A stretch of DNA of 64,000 bases from Pseudorhodoplanes sp049324435 (GTDB taxonomy: Bacteria; Pseudomonadota; Alphaproteobacteria; Rhizobiales; Xanthobacteraceae). Position numbers and translations under genes: made by a program. Below are positions 44,389 to 53,087 of the stretch, piece after piece. The DNA lies in assembly GCA_049324435.1 (NCBI GenBank), contig JBMOOQ010000008.1:36674-100673 (forward strand), in the 5' to 3' direction. The number at the start of each line of letters is the position of its first letter. The stretch's first letter is position 1. Below the pieces are notes generated by a model. That model was given only the letters and a program-made list of their open reading frames with translations. It was not told the DNA's origin and did not search any database.

Positions 44389-46407
44389 ATGACAGAGCAA
44401 AAGCGGCAGATCGTGGTGTGCTCCTGCGAGGATACCATGCCGCTCGATATCGAGACGTTGCGTCGGTCTTGCGGCGGTGCGGAGCTTATATCTGGCCGTC
44501 AATTCTGCCGTTCGGAGCTGGATCGCTTCCGCAAGCTCGCCGCGGGCACCGGTTCCATAACGGTCGCCTGCACGCAGGAGGCTCCGGTCTTCGACGAGAT
44601 CGCCGACGAAACCGGAGCCAGCCTCCATTTTGTCAATATCCGGGAAAATGCCGGCTGGTCGGCGGAGGCGTCACAGGCCGCGCCGAAGATGGCGGCCTTG
44701 CTGGCTGCCGCAACCGAACCTTTGCCTGACATCGCTTCGGTCAGTTTCGACAGCGAAGGCATCATCCTGATCTATGGAACCAACGAATCCGCGATCGAGG
44801 CTGCCGACCTTCTGAAGGATCATCTCGACGTCACCGTGATGATTACGCGGCCGAAAAATCTGTTGCCGCGCCGCACGACCGAATTTCCGGTGGTGCAGGG
44901 ATCGATCGTATCCGCCAAAGGCTATCTCGGACAATTCGAGATTGCCGTCGACGATTATGCCTCTCCCATTCCGTCGTCGCGCGCAACGCTGACATTCGGC
45001 ACGCCGCGCAACGGAGCAACCTCGCACTGCGACATCATTCTGGACCTGTCCGGCGGCACACCGCTGTTCCCGGCGTCCGATCTGCGCGAAGGCTATTTGC
45101 GCGCCGATCCGAAGGACATTGCATCGGTGTTGCGTGCTGTGTTGAAAGCGCGCGAGCTTGTCGGCACTTTCGATAAACCCCGCTACATCGATTTCAGGGA
45201 GAGCCTGTGCGCGCATTCCCGCTCCCGCCGAGTGGGTTGCACGCGCTGTCTCGATCTGTGCCCCGCCGGCGCGATCTCTCCCGCCGGCGACCATGTTGCG
45301 ATCGACCCTCACATCTGCGCCGGCTGCGGACAATGCGCCACAGCGTGTCCGACCGGTGCCGCAGGTTACGCGTTGCCTCCATCCGATGCGTTGCTGCGCA
45401 GATTGCGCATCATGCTGAAGACATACCGGGAGGCCGGCGGCCGCCATCCGGTTCTGCTGTTCCATGACGGAACGCACGGCATCGATATGATCGATGCGCT
45501 GGCGCGCCATGGTGATGGCCTGCCTGCGCATGTGTTGCCCATCGCCGTGAACGAAGTGACGCAGATCGGGCTCGAAGCGATTGCCGCTGCGTTCGCTTAT
45601 GGCGCCACGGCAATCCGTATTCTGCTGCGCGCGCGGCCGCGGCATGACATCACCGGCTTACGCAGAACCCTTGAACTCGCCGAGCCGATATTGTCCGGCC
45701 TCGGTTTTGGCGGCACGGTCGCGACGATCGAAACCGACGATCCCGACATGCTGGGCGAGCAGCTGCGCACGATCGAACCGACGGAACCGGCGCCGCGCCC
45801 GGCCTCCTTCATGCCGGCCGGCGGCAAACGTGAAGTCCTGCGCTTCGCACTGCGCGAACTCCACGCCGCAGCGCCAACGCCCGTGGATATAATTGTGTTG
45901 CCAGCCGGTGCCCCCTTCGGTGCAGTCGAGGTGAAGGTCGAGGGCTGCACATTATGTCTGTCTTGCGTGTCGGCCTGTCCGACGGGTGCATTTTCGGCAG
46001 AAGCCGAGCGGCCGGTCCTGAAATTTACCGAAGACGCCTGCGTGCAATGCGGGCTCTGCGTTGCGACATGCCCGGAACAGGTGATGGCTCTGCGGCCGCA
46101 AATCGATTTCCGCGCAGCAACGGCTTCGGCCCGGACCGTGAAGGAAGAAGCCCCGTTCCATTGCATCCGCTGCGACAAGCCGTTCGGGGTGAAGAGCACC
46201 ATTGACCGGGTCGCCGCCAAGCTGGAAGGCAAGCACTGGATGTTCAAGGGCAACACAAAACGTCTGGACGTCATCAAAATGTGCGAAGATTGCCGCGTCA
46301 TCGCCATGACCGAGGACTCTTTCGATCCGTATGGCGCACCGGAGCGCGAGCGGCCCCGCACGACCGACGATTATCTGCGAGAACGGGATGAGAAGCTGTC
46401 AGGCTGA
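44389..46407 (+). CDS. Multi-domain 4Fe-4S ferredoxin protein of the formate dehydrogenase locus
   Basis: A 672-residue cytosolic iron-sulfur protein. The ATG at 44389 has GGAG eight bases upstream; a start at 44341 is weaker. An N-terminal alpha/beta region of about 260 residues precedes two ferredoxin-type pairs: CTRCLDLCPAGAIS with CAGCGQCATACPTGA, and CTLCLSCVSACPTGA with CVQCGLCVATCPEQV. The C-terminus has two CxxC pairs (HCIRCDKPFG and MCEDCRVIAM) suggesting a zinc or rubredoxin-like site. Relatives are found beside FDH genes; it may donate electrons during cofactor maturation or link formate oxidation to cytosolic acceptors. Confidence 0.88.
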   Translation: MTEQKRQIVVCSCEDTMPLDIETLRRSCGGAELISGRQFCRSELDRFRKLAAGTGSITVACTQEAPVFDEIADETGASLHFVNIRENAGWSAEASQAAPKMAALLAAATEPLPDIASVSFDSEGIILIYGTNESAIEAADLLKDHLDVTVMITRPKNLLPRRTTEFPVVQGSIVSAKGYLGQFEIAVDDYASPIPSSRATLTFGTPRNGATSHCDIILDLSGGTPLFPASDLREGYLRADPKDIASVLRAVLKARELVGTFDKPRYIDFRESLCAHSRSRRVGCTRCLDLCPAGAISPAGDHVAIDPHICAGCGQCATACPTGAAGYALPPSDALLRRLRIMLKTYREAGGRHPVLLFHDGTHGIDMIDALARHGDGLPAHVLPIAVNEVTQIGLEAIAAAFAYGATAIRILLRARPRHDITGLRRTLELAEPILSGLGFGGTVATIETDDPDMLGEQLRTIEPTEPAPRPASFMPAGGKREVLRFALRELHAAAPTPVDIIVLPAGAPFGAVEVKVEGCTLCLSCVSACPTGAFSAEAERPVLKFTEDACVQCGLCVATCPEQVMALRPQIDFRAATASARTVKEEAPFHCIRCDKPFGVKSTIDRVAAKLEGKHWMFKGNTKRLDVIKMCEDCRVIAMTEDSFDPYGAPERERPRTTDDYLRERDEKLSG

Positions 46408-46461
46408 CATTCTCCTGCAGCGGGTTTGGCTGCGGGTTGACGTTCGTGCTAATCGAAGCCG

Positions 46462-47754
46462 ATGACGTTCCGGGCGCCACGATCATTCCTGATAGCATTT
46501 GCCGTATTGTTCGCGGCAGCGCCGGCCGCCGCGCAATTGCGCGGCCACGGCGGACCGGTGCGATCGGTGGCGGTCAGTGCCGACGGACACACAGCCATTT
46601 CCGGAAGCTTCGATGGGTCGGCGATCCGTTGGTCGCTTGGGCGCAACACGGCACAGCAGGTGTTGCGCTTTCACGAGAGCGCGGTCAATGCCGTCGCGAT
46701 CATCGACTCCGATCACGAGGCAACCGGCGGCGAAGACGGCAAAATCGCGGTCTGGCGACATGGCAATCAGCTGCCTGAACGCATCTTTGAAGGCCATACC
46801 GCGCCGATTGTTTCGCTGGCCGTGTCACCCGACGGAAAAACTCTGGCATCGGCCTCATGGGATCGCACGGTCCGGCTCTGGCCGCTGTCGGGCGGTGACC
46901 CGCGTGTCCTCAACGGTCATGAGCAGAATGTGAATGGTGTCGCCTTCACCAGCGACGGCAAATTTCTCATCAGCGCGTCATATGATGCGACGCTTCGCAT
47001 CTGGCCGGCCGGCGGCGGCGACCCGCTTGTCGTAACGCTGCCGACGCCCCTCAACACGGTGGCCGTATCGTCGGACGGCGAAATTGCGACTGGGGGCGCA
47101 GACGGACGCGTCTATTTCCTCGGCCTCGACGGCAAACCGCGAGGCGACATCGACATAGCGAATAGTCCGGTGATTGCGCTTGCAATATCTCCAGACGGGG
47201 CGCTCGTCGCTGCTGCAGGCATTCGCGGCTCGGTCGGCATTGTGGACCGAAAAGATCGGAAGCTTCTGCGCACTCTTGTCGGTCCTGGCCTGCCAGTCTG
47301 GTCGGTTGCATTTCTGGCCGATAACACAACGATGCTGACCGGAGGCACCGACCGTCTGGTGCGCCGCTGGAATGCCGCAACCGGCGAGCATATCGGAGCG
47401 CTTGTCGAAGCAGAGCGGAACGATCCGCTTGCGGCTTTCGCCGGTCATCCGGGCGCCGAGATATACAAGGCATGTATCGCCTGCCACACGCTCAAGCCTG
47501 ACGAAGGCAATCGCGCGGGTCCGACACTGTACGGAATTTTCGGACGCCGGATTGCGTCCCTGCCCGGCTACAATTTCTCCCCCGCATTGACGCGGATGGA
47601 CATCGTCTGGACGAAGGAAACGGTTTCGGCGCTGTTCGAGCAAGGCCCGATGGCCTATACCCCCGGCACCAAAATGCCGGAGCAACGCATTACATCAGCG
47701 GAAGATCGTAAAGCGCTGATGGACTTTCTCGAAAAGGCGACAGCTCCGAATTAG
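46462..47754 (+). CDS. WD40 beta-propeller - cytochrome c fusion protein
   Basis: A 430-residue periplasmic protein. It has a signal peptide (ending APAAAQ), then about seven WD40-type repeats: LRGHGGPVRSVAVSADGHTA, FEGHTAPIVSLAVSPDGKTL and ASWDRTVRLWPLSGGDPR are clear. The C-terminal 100 residues are a class I cytochrome c with heme motif CIACH and a distal Met in TKMPEQ. It follows the ferredoxin protein by 54 bases. It could be an electron acceptor for periplasmic formate dehydrogenase docked through the propeller (inference). Convergent with the histidine kinase. Confidence 0.9.
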   Translation: MTFRAPRSFLIAFAVLFAAAPAAAQLRGHGGPVRSVAVSADGHTAISGSFDGSAIRWSLGRNTAQQVLRFHESAVNAVAIIDSDHEATGGEDGKIAVWRHGNQLPERIFEGHTAPIVSLAVSPDGKTLASASWDRTVRLWPLSGGDPRVLNGHEQNVNGVAFTSDGKFLISASYDATLRIWPAGGGDPLVVTLPTPLNTVAVSSDGEIATGGADGRVYFLGLDGKPRGDIDIANSPVIALAISPDGALVAAAGIRGSVGIVDRKDRKLLRTLVGPGLPVWSVAFLADNTTMLTGGTDRLVRRWNAATGEHIGALVEAERNDPLAAFAGHPGAEIYKACIACHTLKPDEGNRAGPTLYGIFGRRIASLPGYNFSPALTRMDIVWTKETVSALFEQGPMAYTPGTKMPEQRITSAEDRKALMDFLEKATAPN

Positions 47755-47764
47755 TCGAACCACC

Positions 47765-49240
47765 TCACGTGGCCGCGGATGGACGGCTGGAACGGCGAGC
47801 GGCCACCTCGGGCTCCAATACCCGATCCGCACCGAGCGGCGCACTCCTTGACAGTGGAGCGTGATCGTCTGATGCGCCCTGCTCCGTCTGCGCCAACTGC
47901 AACGTCATCGTGAAGCAGGCACCACCCGTGTTACGATTACTGACAGTGATTTCTCCGCCGTGAGCCGCGACGATACGCTTGACGATGGACAGTCCCAAGC
48001 CGGCCCCGCCAGCTTGCTGACGATCACGTCTCCAGAAGCGCTTGAACAGCTGCTCCCGCTTTGCGATCGGAACCCCTTCCCCGCAATCGAGGACAGTAAC
48101 GGAGCCATTATCGCCGACGACAATTTCAACTTCCGTCCCCGGCGGCGTATGTTTCAGTGCATTTTCGACAAGGTTTCGAACCGCGCGGGCGAGCATTTCA
48201 GGATTGCCGCGCACAATGACCGGAACCTCGGCACTGCTCAGCGATATGGTTTTGTTCTGCTTTATCCCCAGAGGCGCCAGGAACGCTGCGATTTCGGTGC
48301 AGATTGCGTGGATATCCGCCGTCTCCTCAGGCTCGATGATGATCGTTTCGATCTCCGCAGCATCGAGCAATTGGCTGACGATCCGGCTCATATTGTCGAT
48401 GTCCTGCTTCAAGGCCTTTGACGCCGGGTCGTCGACAAGCATATCGACGCGAGTCCGAAGGATGGCGAGCGGCGTCCTTAGTTCATGCGCGGCATCTGCA
48501 GCGAATTCACGCTGGCGCTCGAAGCCGCGCTCAAGACGCCCTAACGCCTCATTGATTGCGGCCACCAATGGCAAAATCTCGCTCGGAATGTCGTTCGTCG
48601 GCAGCCGGACGTCTGTCCGCGTCGGGCTGATTTGGGCGGCCTGATCTGACGCGCGCAGGAGCGGCCGCATCGCACGGCGGAAGATCAGATAATCACTCAG
48701 CAGAAGAAGAAGCAGAATGGGGACCGCAACCCAGCCAACCTGTGGCAGGATGTTCGCCACAACATCGTCGAGCAAGACATCGCGATGTGCGAGATCTTCT
48801 CCTACCTGTATCCAAATTGGCGCCCCTTGGAGCTCCTTGCGCAAGGTAACGCCGGAGACGCTGTGGTTTCCGATGCTGGTATCGAAAAACTCGACCTCTG
48901 ACTCAGGATTTTCGACCGGGGCTAAGGGGGACCGGTCCTGTCGAGACGAGAATAGTGTGACGCCATTTTTATCAAAGACCGCATAAAAATAGCGCCCATA
49001 GGCTTCGGAAAACTGATCGCGAAGTCCGCTGGAGAGTTCCAGCGACCAGACCCCGTTCGTTGAGATGGATAGCCGGCGGGCAAACGCTTCCGCCTGGTTG
49101 CGCTGCGCCTGTTGCCGGAGCACATCGATGTCATAGGTCAAGAACCAATATACCGCGAGCGGGATGAGGAGTGCTGTGATCGCGAGGGCGACCACATGCA
49201 ACAACATGATCCGGGCGAGTATTGAGTTGGCACGCAGCAC
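47765..49240 (-). CDS. Sensor histidine kinase
   Basis: A 491-residue inner-membrane kinase starting from GTG at 49240, two bases past the response regulator stop. There are two membrane helices (about 8-30 and 170-188) enclosing a roughly 135-residue periplasmic sensor, then HAMP, HisKA with AAHELRTPL, and HATPase with NLVENALKHT (N), DCGEGVP (G1) and GGAGLGLSIV (G2). It pairs with the OmpR-type regulator. The divergent RND efflux genes are the natural target. Signal unknown. Confidence 0.93.
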   Translation of the reverse strand: MLRANSILARIMLLHVVALAITALLIPLAVYWFLTYDIDVLRQQAQRNQAEAFARRLSISTNGVWSLELSSGLRDQFSEAYGRYFYAVFDKNGVTLFSSRQDRSPLAPVENPESEVEFFDTSIGNHSVSGVTLRKELQGAPIWIQVGEDLAHRDVLLDDVVANILPQVGWVAVPILLLLLLSDYLIFRRAMRPLLRASDQAAQISPTRTDVRLPTNDIPSEILPLVAAINEALGRLERGFERQREFAADAAHELRTPLAILRTRVDMLVDDPASKALKQDIDNMSRIVSQLLDAAEIETIIIEPEETADIHAICTEIAAFLAPLGIKQNKTISLSSAEVPVIVRGNPEMLARAVRNLVENALKHTPPGTEVEIVVGDNGSVTVLDCGEGVPIAKREQLFKRFWRRDRQQAGGAGLGLSIVKRIVAAHGGEITVSNRNTGGACFTMTLQLAQTEQGASDDHAPLSRSAPLGADRVLEPEVAARRSSRPSAAT

Positions 49241-49241
49241 T

Positions 49242-49916
49242 CTAGTCGTCCTCGGTCATCATGTATCCGACGCCGCGCACTGTGCTGATTTTCACCTGCG
49301 CCCCGCAGTCGGTGAGCTGTTTGCGCAGGCGATGCACGTAAACTTCTACTGCATTCGATCCGACCTCGCCCGACAAGCCGAACAATTGCGCTTCAAGCGC
49401 CTTCTTTGAAATGACCACGCCCTTGCGCCGCATAAGTATTTCTAGGACCGCCATCTCGCGTGCCGACAATATCTGCGGCTTGCCATCGACAAAGGCTTGC
49501 CGCCCTTCCGTATCGAACATGAGATTGGCGACTGTCAGCGAGCGCCCTAGGAATTGTCCGGGCCGCCGCAGCAATGCTTCGATGCGCGCAACCAACTCAT
49601 CGAACGCAAACGGCTTAACGAGATAGTCATCGGCCCCGCTGCGCAATCCGCGGATACGATCGGACACTCCGCCTTGCGCCGTGAGAATCAGAACCGGAAT
49701 TGAATCGTGACGATGCCTGAGCTCGCGCAGGATCGACGTTCCGTCGCCGTCGGGCAATCCAAGATCCAGAATCAAGGCAGCGTAGCGCGTTGTCTGTAGC
49801 GCCACCCTAGCGTCTGCCGCGGTGGTGAGCACATCCACCTCGAAATGGGATTCTTGCAAGCCCTTCGCCAGCAAGGCCCCAAGCTCTTCGTTATCTTCTA
49901 CAACTAGCAGCCTCAC
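49242..49916 (-). CDS. OmpR-family response regulator
   Basis: A DNA-binding regulator of about 224 residues. It starts at a GTG (49916, or 49922) so that the conserved RLLVVEDNEELG is N-terminal. The receiver has the phospho-acceptor Asp in LILDLGLPDGDG and the Lys in VKPFAFDE. The C-terminal winged helix has LSAREMAVLEILMRRKG and VHRLRKQL. It is encoded upstream of the kinase and divergent from the efflux operon, about 280 bases from its first gene. Confidence 0.93.
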   Translation of the reverse strand: MRLLVVEDNEELGALLAKGLQESHFEVDVLTTAADARVALQTTRYAALILDLGLPDGDGTSILRELRHRHDSIPVLILTAQGGVSDRIRGLRSGADDYLVKPFAFDELVARIEALLRRPGQFLGRSLTVANLMFDTEGRQAFVDGKPQILSAREMAVLEILMRRKGVVISKKALEAQLFGLSGEVGSNAVEVYVHRLRKQLTDCGAQVKISTVRGVGYMMTEDD

Positions 49917-50198
49917 GATCACCCACAGCAATTCGGTTTGGCGCCCATCCAGTTCGATCCTTGGTCTGCGGCAGCTTTACGGGAACGGTTCGCCGACGGC
50001 CGGAAATGTAAGTTTGGTGTAAGCATCCGCAATAACGTTGCACCTGTAAGGCTGCCGTAAGCGGCTTGGCTTAACAGGTCGTCGCAGGATGGCCAAACGG
50101 CAAGTCCGCCGACGACTAAACCCCGGGTCAAACGATGGCCTCCGAAAGTGATCGCTCGCTTCAGACTGCGGTGAGGTACCCATTAGCATATCTGGGGA

Positions 50199-51860
50199 AT
50201 GTTTCGGCCGCGGTTGGTTAGCACCTTGCTACGGCTTCGCTTCTTGTTAGGAGAGGTCAACAGGGCGCGGCTGTCATTTGGCGCTCGGGTTGAGGCAATC
50301 GGGGCGGCGAAATTGCTGGGGGAGGACCACACCGCGGCGCACGATAATGCGCCAGTCGTGTCGCTGCGAGGACGTTTACGGACCTGCGGTAGGCCTTTCG
50401 GCGTGGTGTCTCTCTGCCTTGCGGCTGGCTTTGTCATGATGCTGTCCGGTTGTACTGTGGGACCGAATTTTGCACCGCCTCCGGCGCCGCCGGTCGAAGG
50501 CTATTTGCCCGGTGACAGCAAGGCGCAGCGTACAACCGTCCATGTCGCTGTCGGAGACATTCCCTATCGATGGTGGACGCTGTTCCGGTCGAAGCCCCTG
50601 AACCGCCTGATCGAGGATGGCTTCATCCATAACCCTGACATACAGAGCGCTGAAGCCGCGGTCCGTGTGGCTCAGGCCAATGCGCGCGCAGCGCGCGGCG
50701 CCCTGTTCCCGCAGGTCGAAGGCGGCTTCAATCCCACCCGCCAGATGATTTCGGAAAATGCGGATACCTCTAACGTCCCGAGCGGAGCTCGTACCTACAG
50801 TGTCATCACTGCACAATTAAGTGTCACCTATGTCCTGGACGTTTTTGGCGGCACGAGACGTCAGATCGAGGCGACTGATGCGATTGCCGAGAGCCAGGAA
50901 TTCCAGCGCGAAGCGGCCTATCTGACGCTTGCAGCCAATATCGCGCTCGCAGCAATTCAGGAAATGTCGCTGCGCGGACAGATCGCCGCCACGCAACGCA
51001 TCATTGGACTACAGGAGCAACTGCTCGACATCTTGCGCAAGCAGAATCGGGTTGGCCAGATCGGAGAGTCCGACGTCGCCGTCCAGCAAACCGCTTTGGC
51101 CCAGGCAAAACTGTTGTTGCCGCCGCTGGAAAAGCAACTCTCCGCGCAACGCCACGCGCTTGCGGTTCTGACCGGACGCTTCCCGAGTGAAGGTGCCGGC
51201 GCACAATTCCTGATGAATTCCATTTCGTTGCCGCACAAGATCCCGGTCAGCCTGCCGGCCGATCTCATTCTGCAAAGACCCGATATCCGGATTGCACAGG
51301 CGAATTTGCGTCAAGCCAACGCCGAGATCGGCGTCGCAATCGCGAACCGATTGCCCCAGATTACGCTCACGGGGAATCTCGGGAACAGCGCCGTTGCGAT
51401 CTCGCAGCTATTCTCGCCGCAGACCGGCCTCTGGATGCTGGCCGGCAATATCGTCCAGCCGATCTTCAATGCCGGCACGCTCGCCAACAAGCAGATCGCA
51501 GCCGAGGAAACCTTCGCCCAGGTCGCCGCTCAGTATCGCTCGGTCGTGCTTAACGCCTTCCAGAACGTTGCGGACTCACTACGCGCCCTGCAGGCAGACA
51601 GCCGCGCGCTCAGCGCCGCTCGGGACGCCGAGCGAGCCGCCGAACGCAGCTTCGAGTTGATCCGTCGCCAGATCGAACGTGGACAATCCGGCATCGAGAT
51701 TCTTCTCGCCACGCAACAATCCTATCTGCAGACCTCGGTCGCTCGGGTTCAGGCGGAAGCGCAGCTTCTCACCGATGCGGTCCTTTTGTTTCAGGCTCTC
51801 GGCGGAGGCTGGTGGAACAAGCCCGCCGAAGCACCAGGCTCGCCCGAAGCAAAGTTCTAG
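50199..51860 (+). CDS. RND efflux outer-membrane lipoprotein (NodT/OprM family)
   Basis: The outer-membrane channel of the tripartite efflux system. The frame starts at an ATG at 50199 (553 residues), but a lipoprotein signal is seen only around residues 55-85 (VSLCLAAGFVMMLSGC, lipobox LSGC), so the true start is probably a GTG near 50358. The mature protein has the two OEP domains, with YVLDVFGGTRRQIEATDA, LQRPDIRIAQANLRQANAEIG and QPIFNAGTLANKQIAAEE typical of the family. It is followed at once by the adaptor gene (5 bases). Confidence 0.88.
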   Translation: MFRPRLVSTLLRLRFLLGEVNRARLSFGARVEAIGAAKLLGEDHTAAHDNAPVVSLRGRLRTCGRPFGVVSLCLAAGFVMMLSGCTVGPNFAPPPAPPVEGYLPGDSKAQRTTVHVAVGDIPYRWWTLFRSKPLNRLIEDGFIHNPDIQSAEAAVRVAQANARAARGALFPQVEGGFNPTRQMISENADTSNVPSGARTYSVITAQLSVTYVLDVFGGTRRQIEATDAIAESQEFQREAAYLTLAANIALAAIQEMSLRGQIAATQRIIGLQEQLLDILRKQNRVGQIGESDVAVQQTALAQAKLLLPPLEKQLSAQRHALAVLTGRFPSEGAGAQFLMNSISLPHKIPVSLPADLILQRPDIRIAQANLRQANAEIGVAIANRLPQITLTGNLGNSAVAISQLFSPQTGLWMLAGNIVQPIFNAGTLANKQIAAEETFAQVAAQYRSVVLNAFQNVADSLRALQADSRALSAARDAERAAERSFELIRRQIERGQSGIEILLATQQSYLQTSVARVQAEAQLLTDAVLLFQALGGGWWNKPAEAPGSPEAKF

Positions 51861-51865
51861 AGCAA

Positions 51866-53050
51866 ATGAACACCATGCGTTTTCCATATCTTCTGACGTG
51901 CCTTCTTACGATCGCCGGCGCGATCGCTTCGCATGCGGCAGGAGCCGCTGCGCCGGCCGATGACGATGACGCTCTCGTCAAAGTCGGCCAGGAGCAGATG
52001 CATCAGCTGTCGCTCGCGCCGGCAGAACGGTTCGACTTCAAGATCCGCAAGGCTGCAATCGGTCAGATCGCATTCAATGAAGATGCAAGCACGGTCGTAC
52101 TGACACCGTTCTCGGGCCGCGTCACACGGCTCATCGCCAAAGTCGGTGACGAGGTGCGCGCCGGCGACCCGTTATTCGAGATCGACAGTCCAGAAGTCGT
52201 GCAGGCTCAGACCGATCTGATCGCGGCCGTGCAAGGACTCGAAAAGGCCAAATCGCAGCACCTGCTGGCCAAACGCGTATTCGATCGCCAGACATTGCTG
52301 CTGAGCGAGAAGGCAACCTCGCAGCGCGAGGTCGACGAAGCACGCAACGAGCTTGCCGGCGCGGAATCAGATCTCGCCGTGGCCGAAGGCGCGCTGAAAT
52401 CGGCGCGCAACCGCCTCCGCGTGATCGTCGGTCGTGGCGAAGCCGAAGTCGCGCGCGTCGAGAAGGAGCGCACCATCAACCCGCTGATCACCGTCAATGC
52501 GCCGATTGCCGGAACAGTGGTCGCGCGCAAAGTCGGCCCTGGTCAATATGTTCGCAGCGACAGTGGTGAATCGCTTTATTCAATCACCGACATGTCGACC
52601 ATGTGGCTGAAAGCCTATGTGCCCGAGAACGACATTCCCTATGTGAGGGTCGGTCAGGAACTTGAGGTCAAGGTGCTGGCGCTTCCGGACCGCACATTCC
52701 GGGCGCGGGTGGTTGCGATCGGCGCATCGTCCGAAGCTGCCACGCGGCGCATCGTGGTACGCTCGGAAATCCCCAATCCGGATCGATTGTTGCGGGCGGA
52801 GATGTTTGCAAGTTTTCGCATCATCGTTTCCGACGATCTGGCGTCGCCGTGTGTTCCCACCGAGGCCGTGATCCGCCACGGCAATCAGGCCCAGGTGTGG
52901 GTACAGTCCAAGCCTCAGGTCTTCGAACGCCGCACGGTAACGATCGGCGTCGAGCAGGACGGACGCATCCAGATCCGCTCCGGACTGAAGCCGGGCGAGC
53001 TTGTCGTGACGCGCGGCGCTATCTTCGTGGACAACGAGGCGAAGCAGTGA
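51866..53050 (+). CDS. RND efflux periplasmic adaptor (membrane fusion protein)
   Basis: Links the inner-membrane pump to the outer channel, about 394 residues from the ATG at 51866; an upstream frame to 51812 overlaps the channel gene. A signal peptide ends near SHAAGA. It has a barrel-sandwich hybrid (FSGRVTRLIAKVGDEVRAGD), a long helical hairpin (EKATSQREVDEARNELAGAE), a lipoyl half GTVVARKVGPGQYV and a beta-barrel domain. It resembles CzcB/CusB-type adaptors but has no N-terminal Met/His-rich metal tail. Confidence 0.9.
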   Translation: MNTMRFPYLLTCLLTIAGAIASHAAGAAAPADDDDALVKVGQEQMHQLSLAPAERFDFKIRKAAIGQIAFNEDASTVVLTPFSGRVTRLIAKVGDEVRAGDPLFEIDSPEVVQAQTDLIAAVQGLEKAKSQHLLAKRVFDRQTLLLSEKATSQREVDEARNELAGAESDLAVAEGALKSARNRLRVIVGRGEAEVARVEKERTINPLITVNAPIAGTVVARKVGPGQYVRSDSGESLYSITDMSTMWLKAYVPENDIPYVRVGQELEVKVLALPDRTFRARVVAIGASSEAATRRIVVRSEIPNPDRLLRAEMFASFRIIVSDDLASPCVPTEAVIRHGNQAQVWVQSKPQVFERRTVTIGVEQDGRIQIRSGLKPGELVVTRGAIFVDNEAKQ

Positions 53051-53087
53051 GTCGCAAAGCGGTCCCGGCCACGAACGCCTTGCCACG

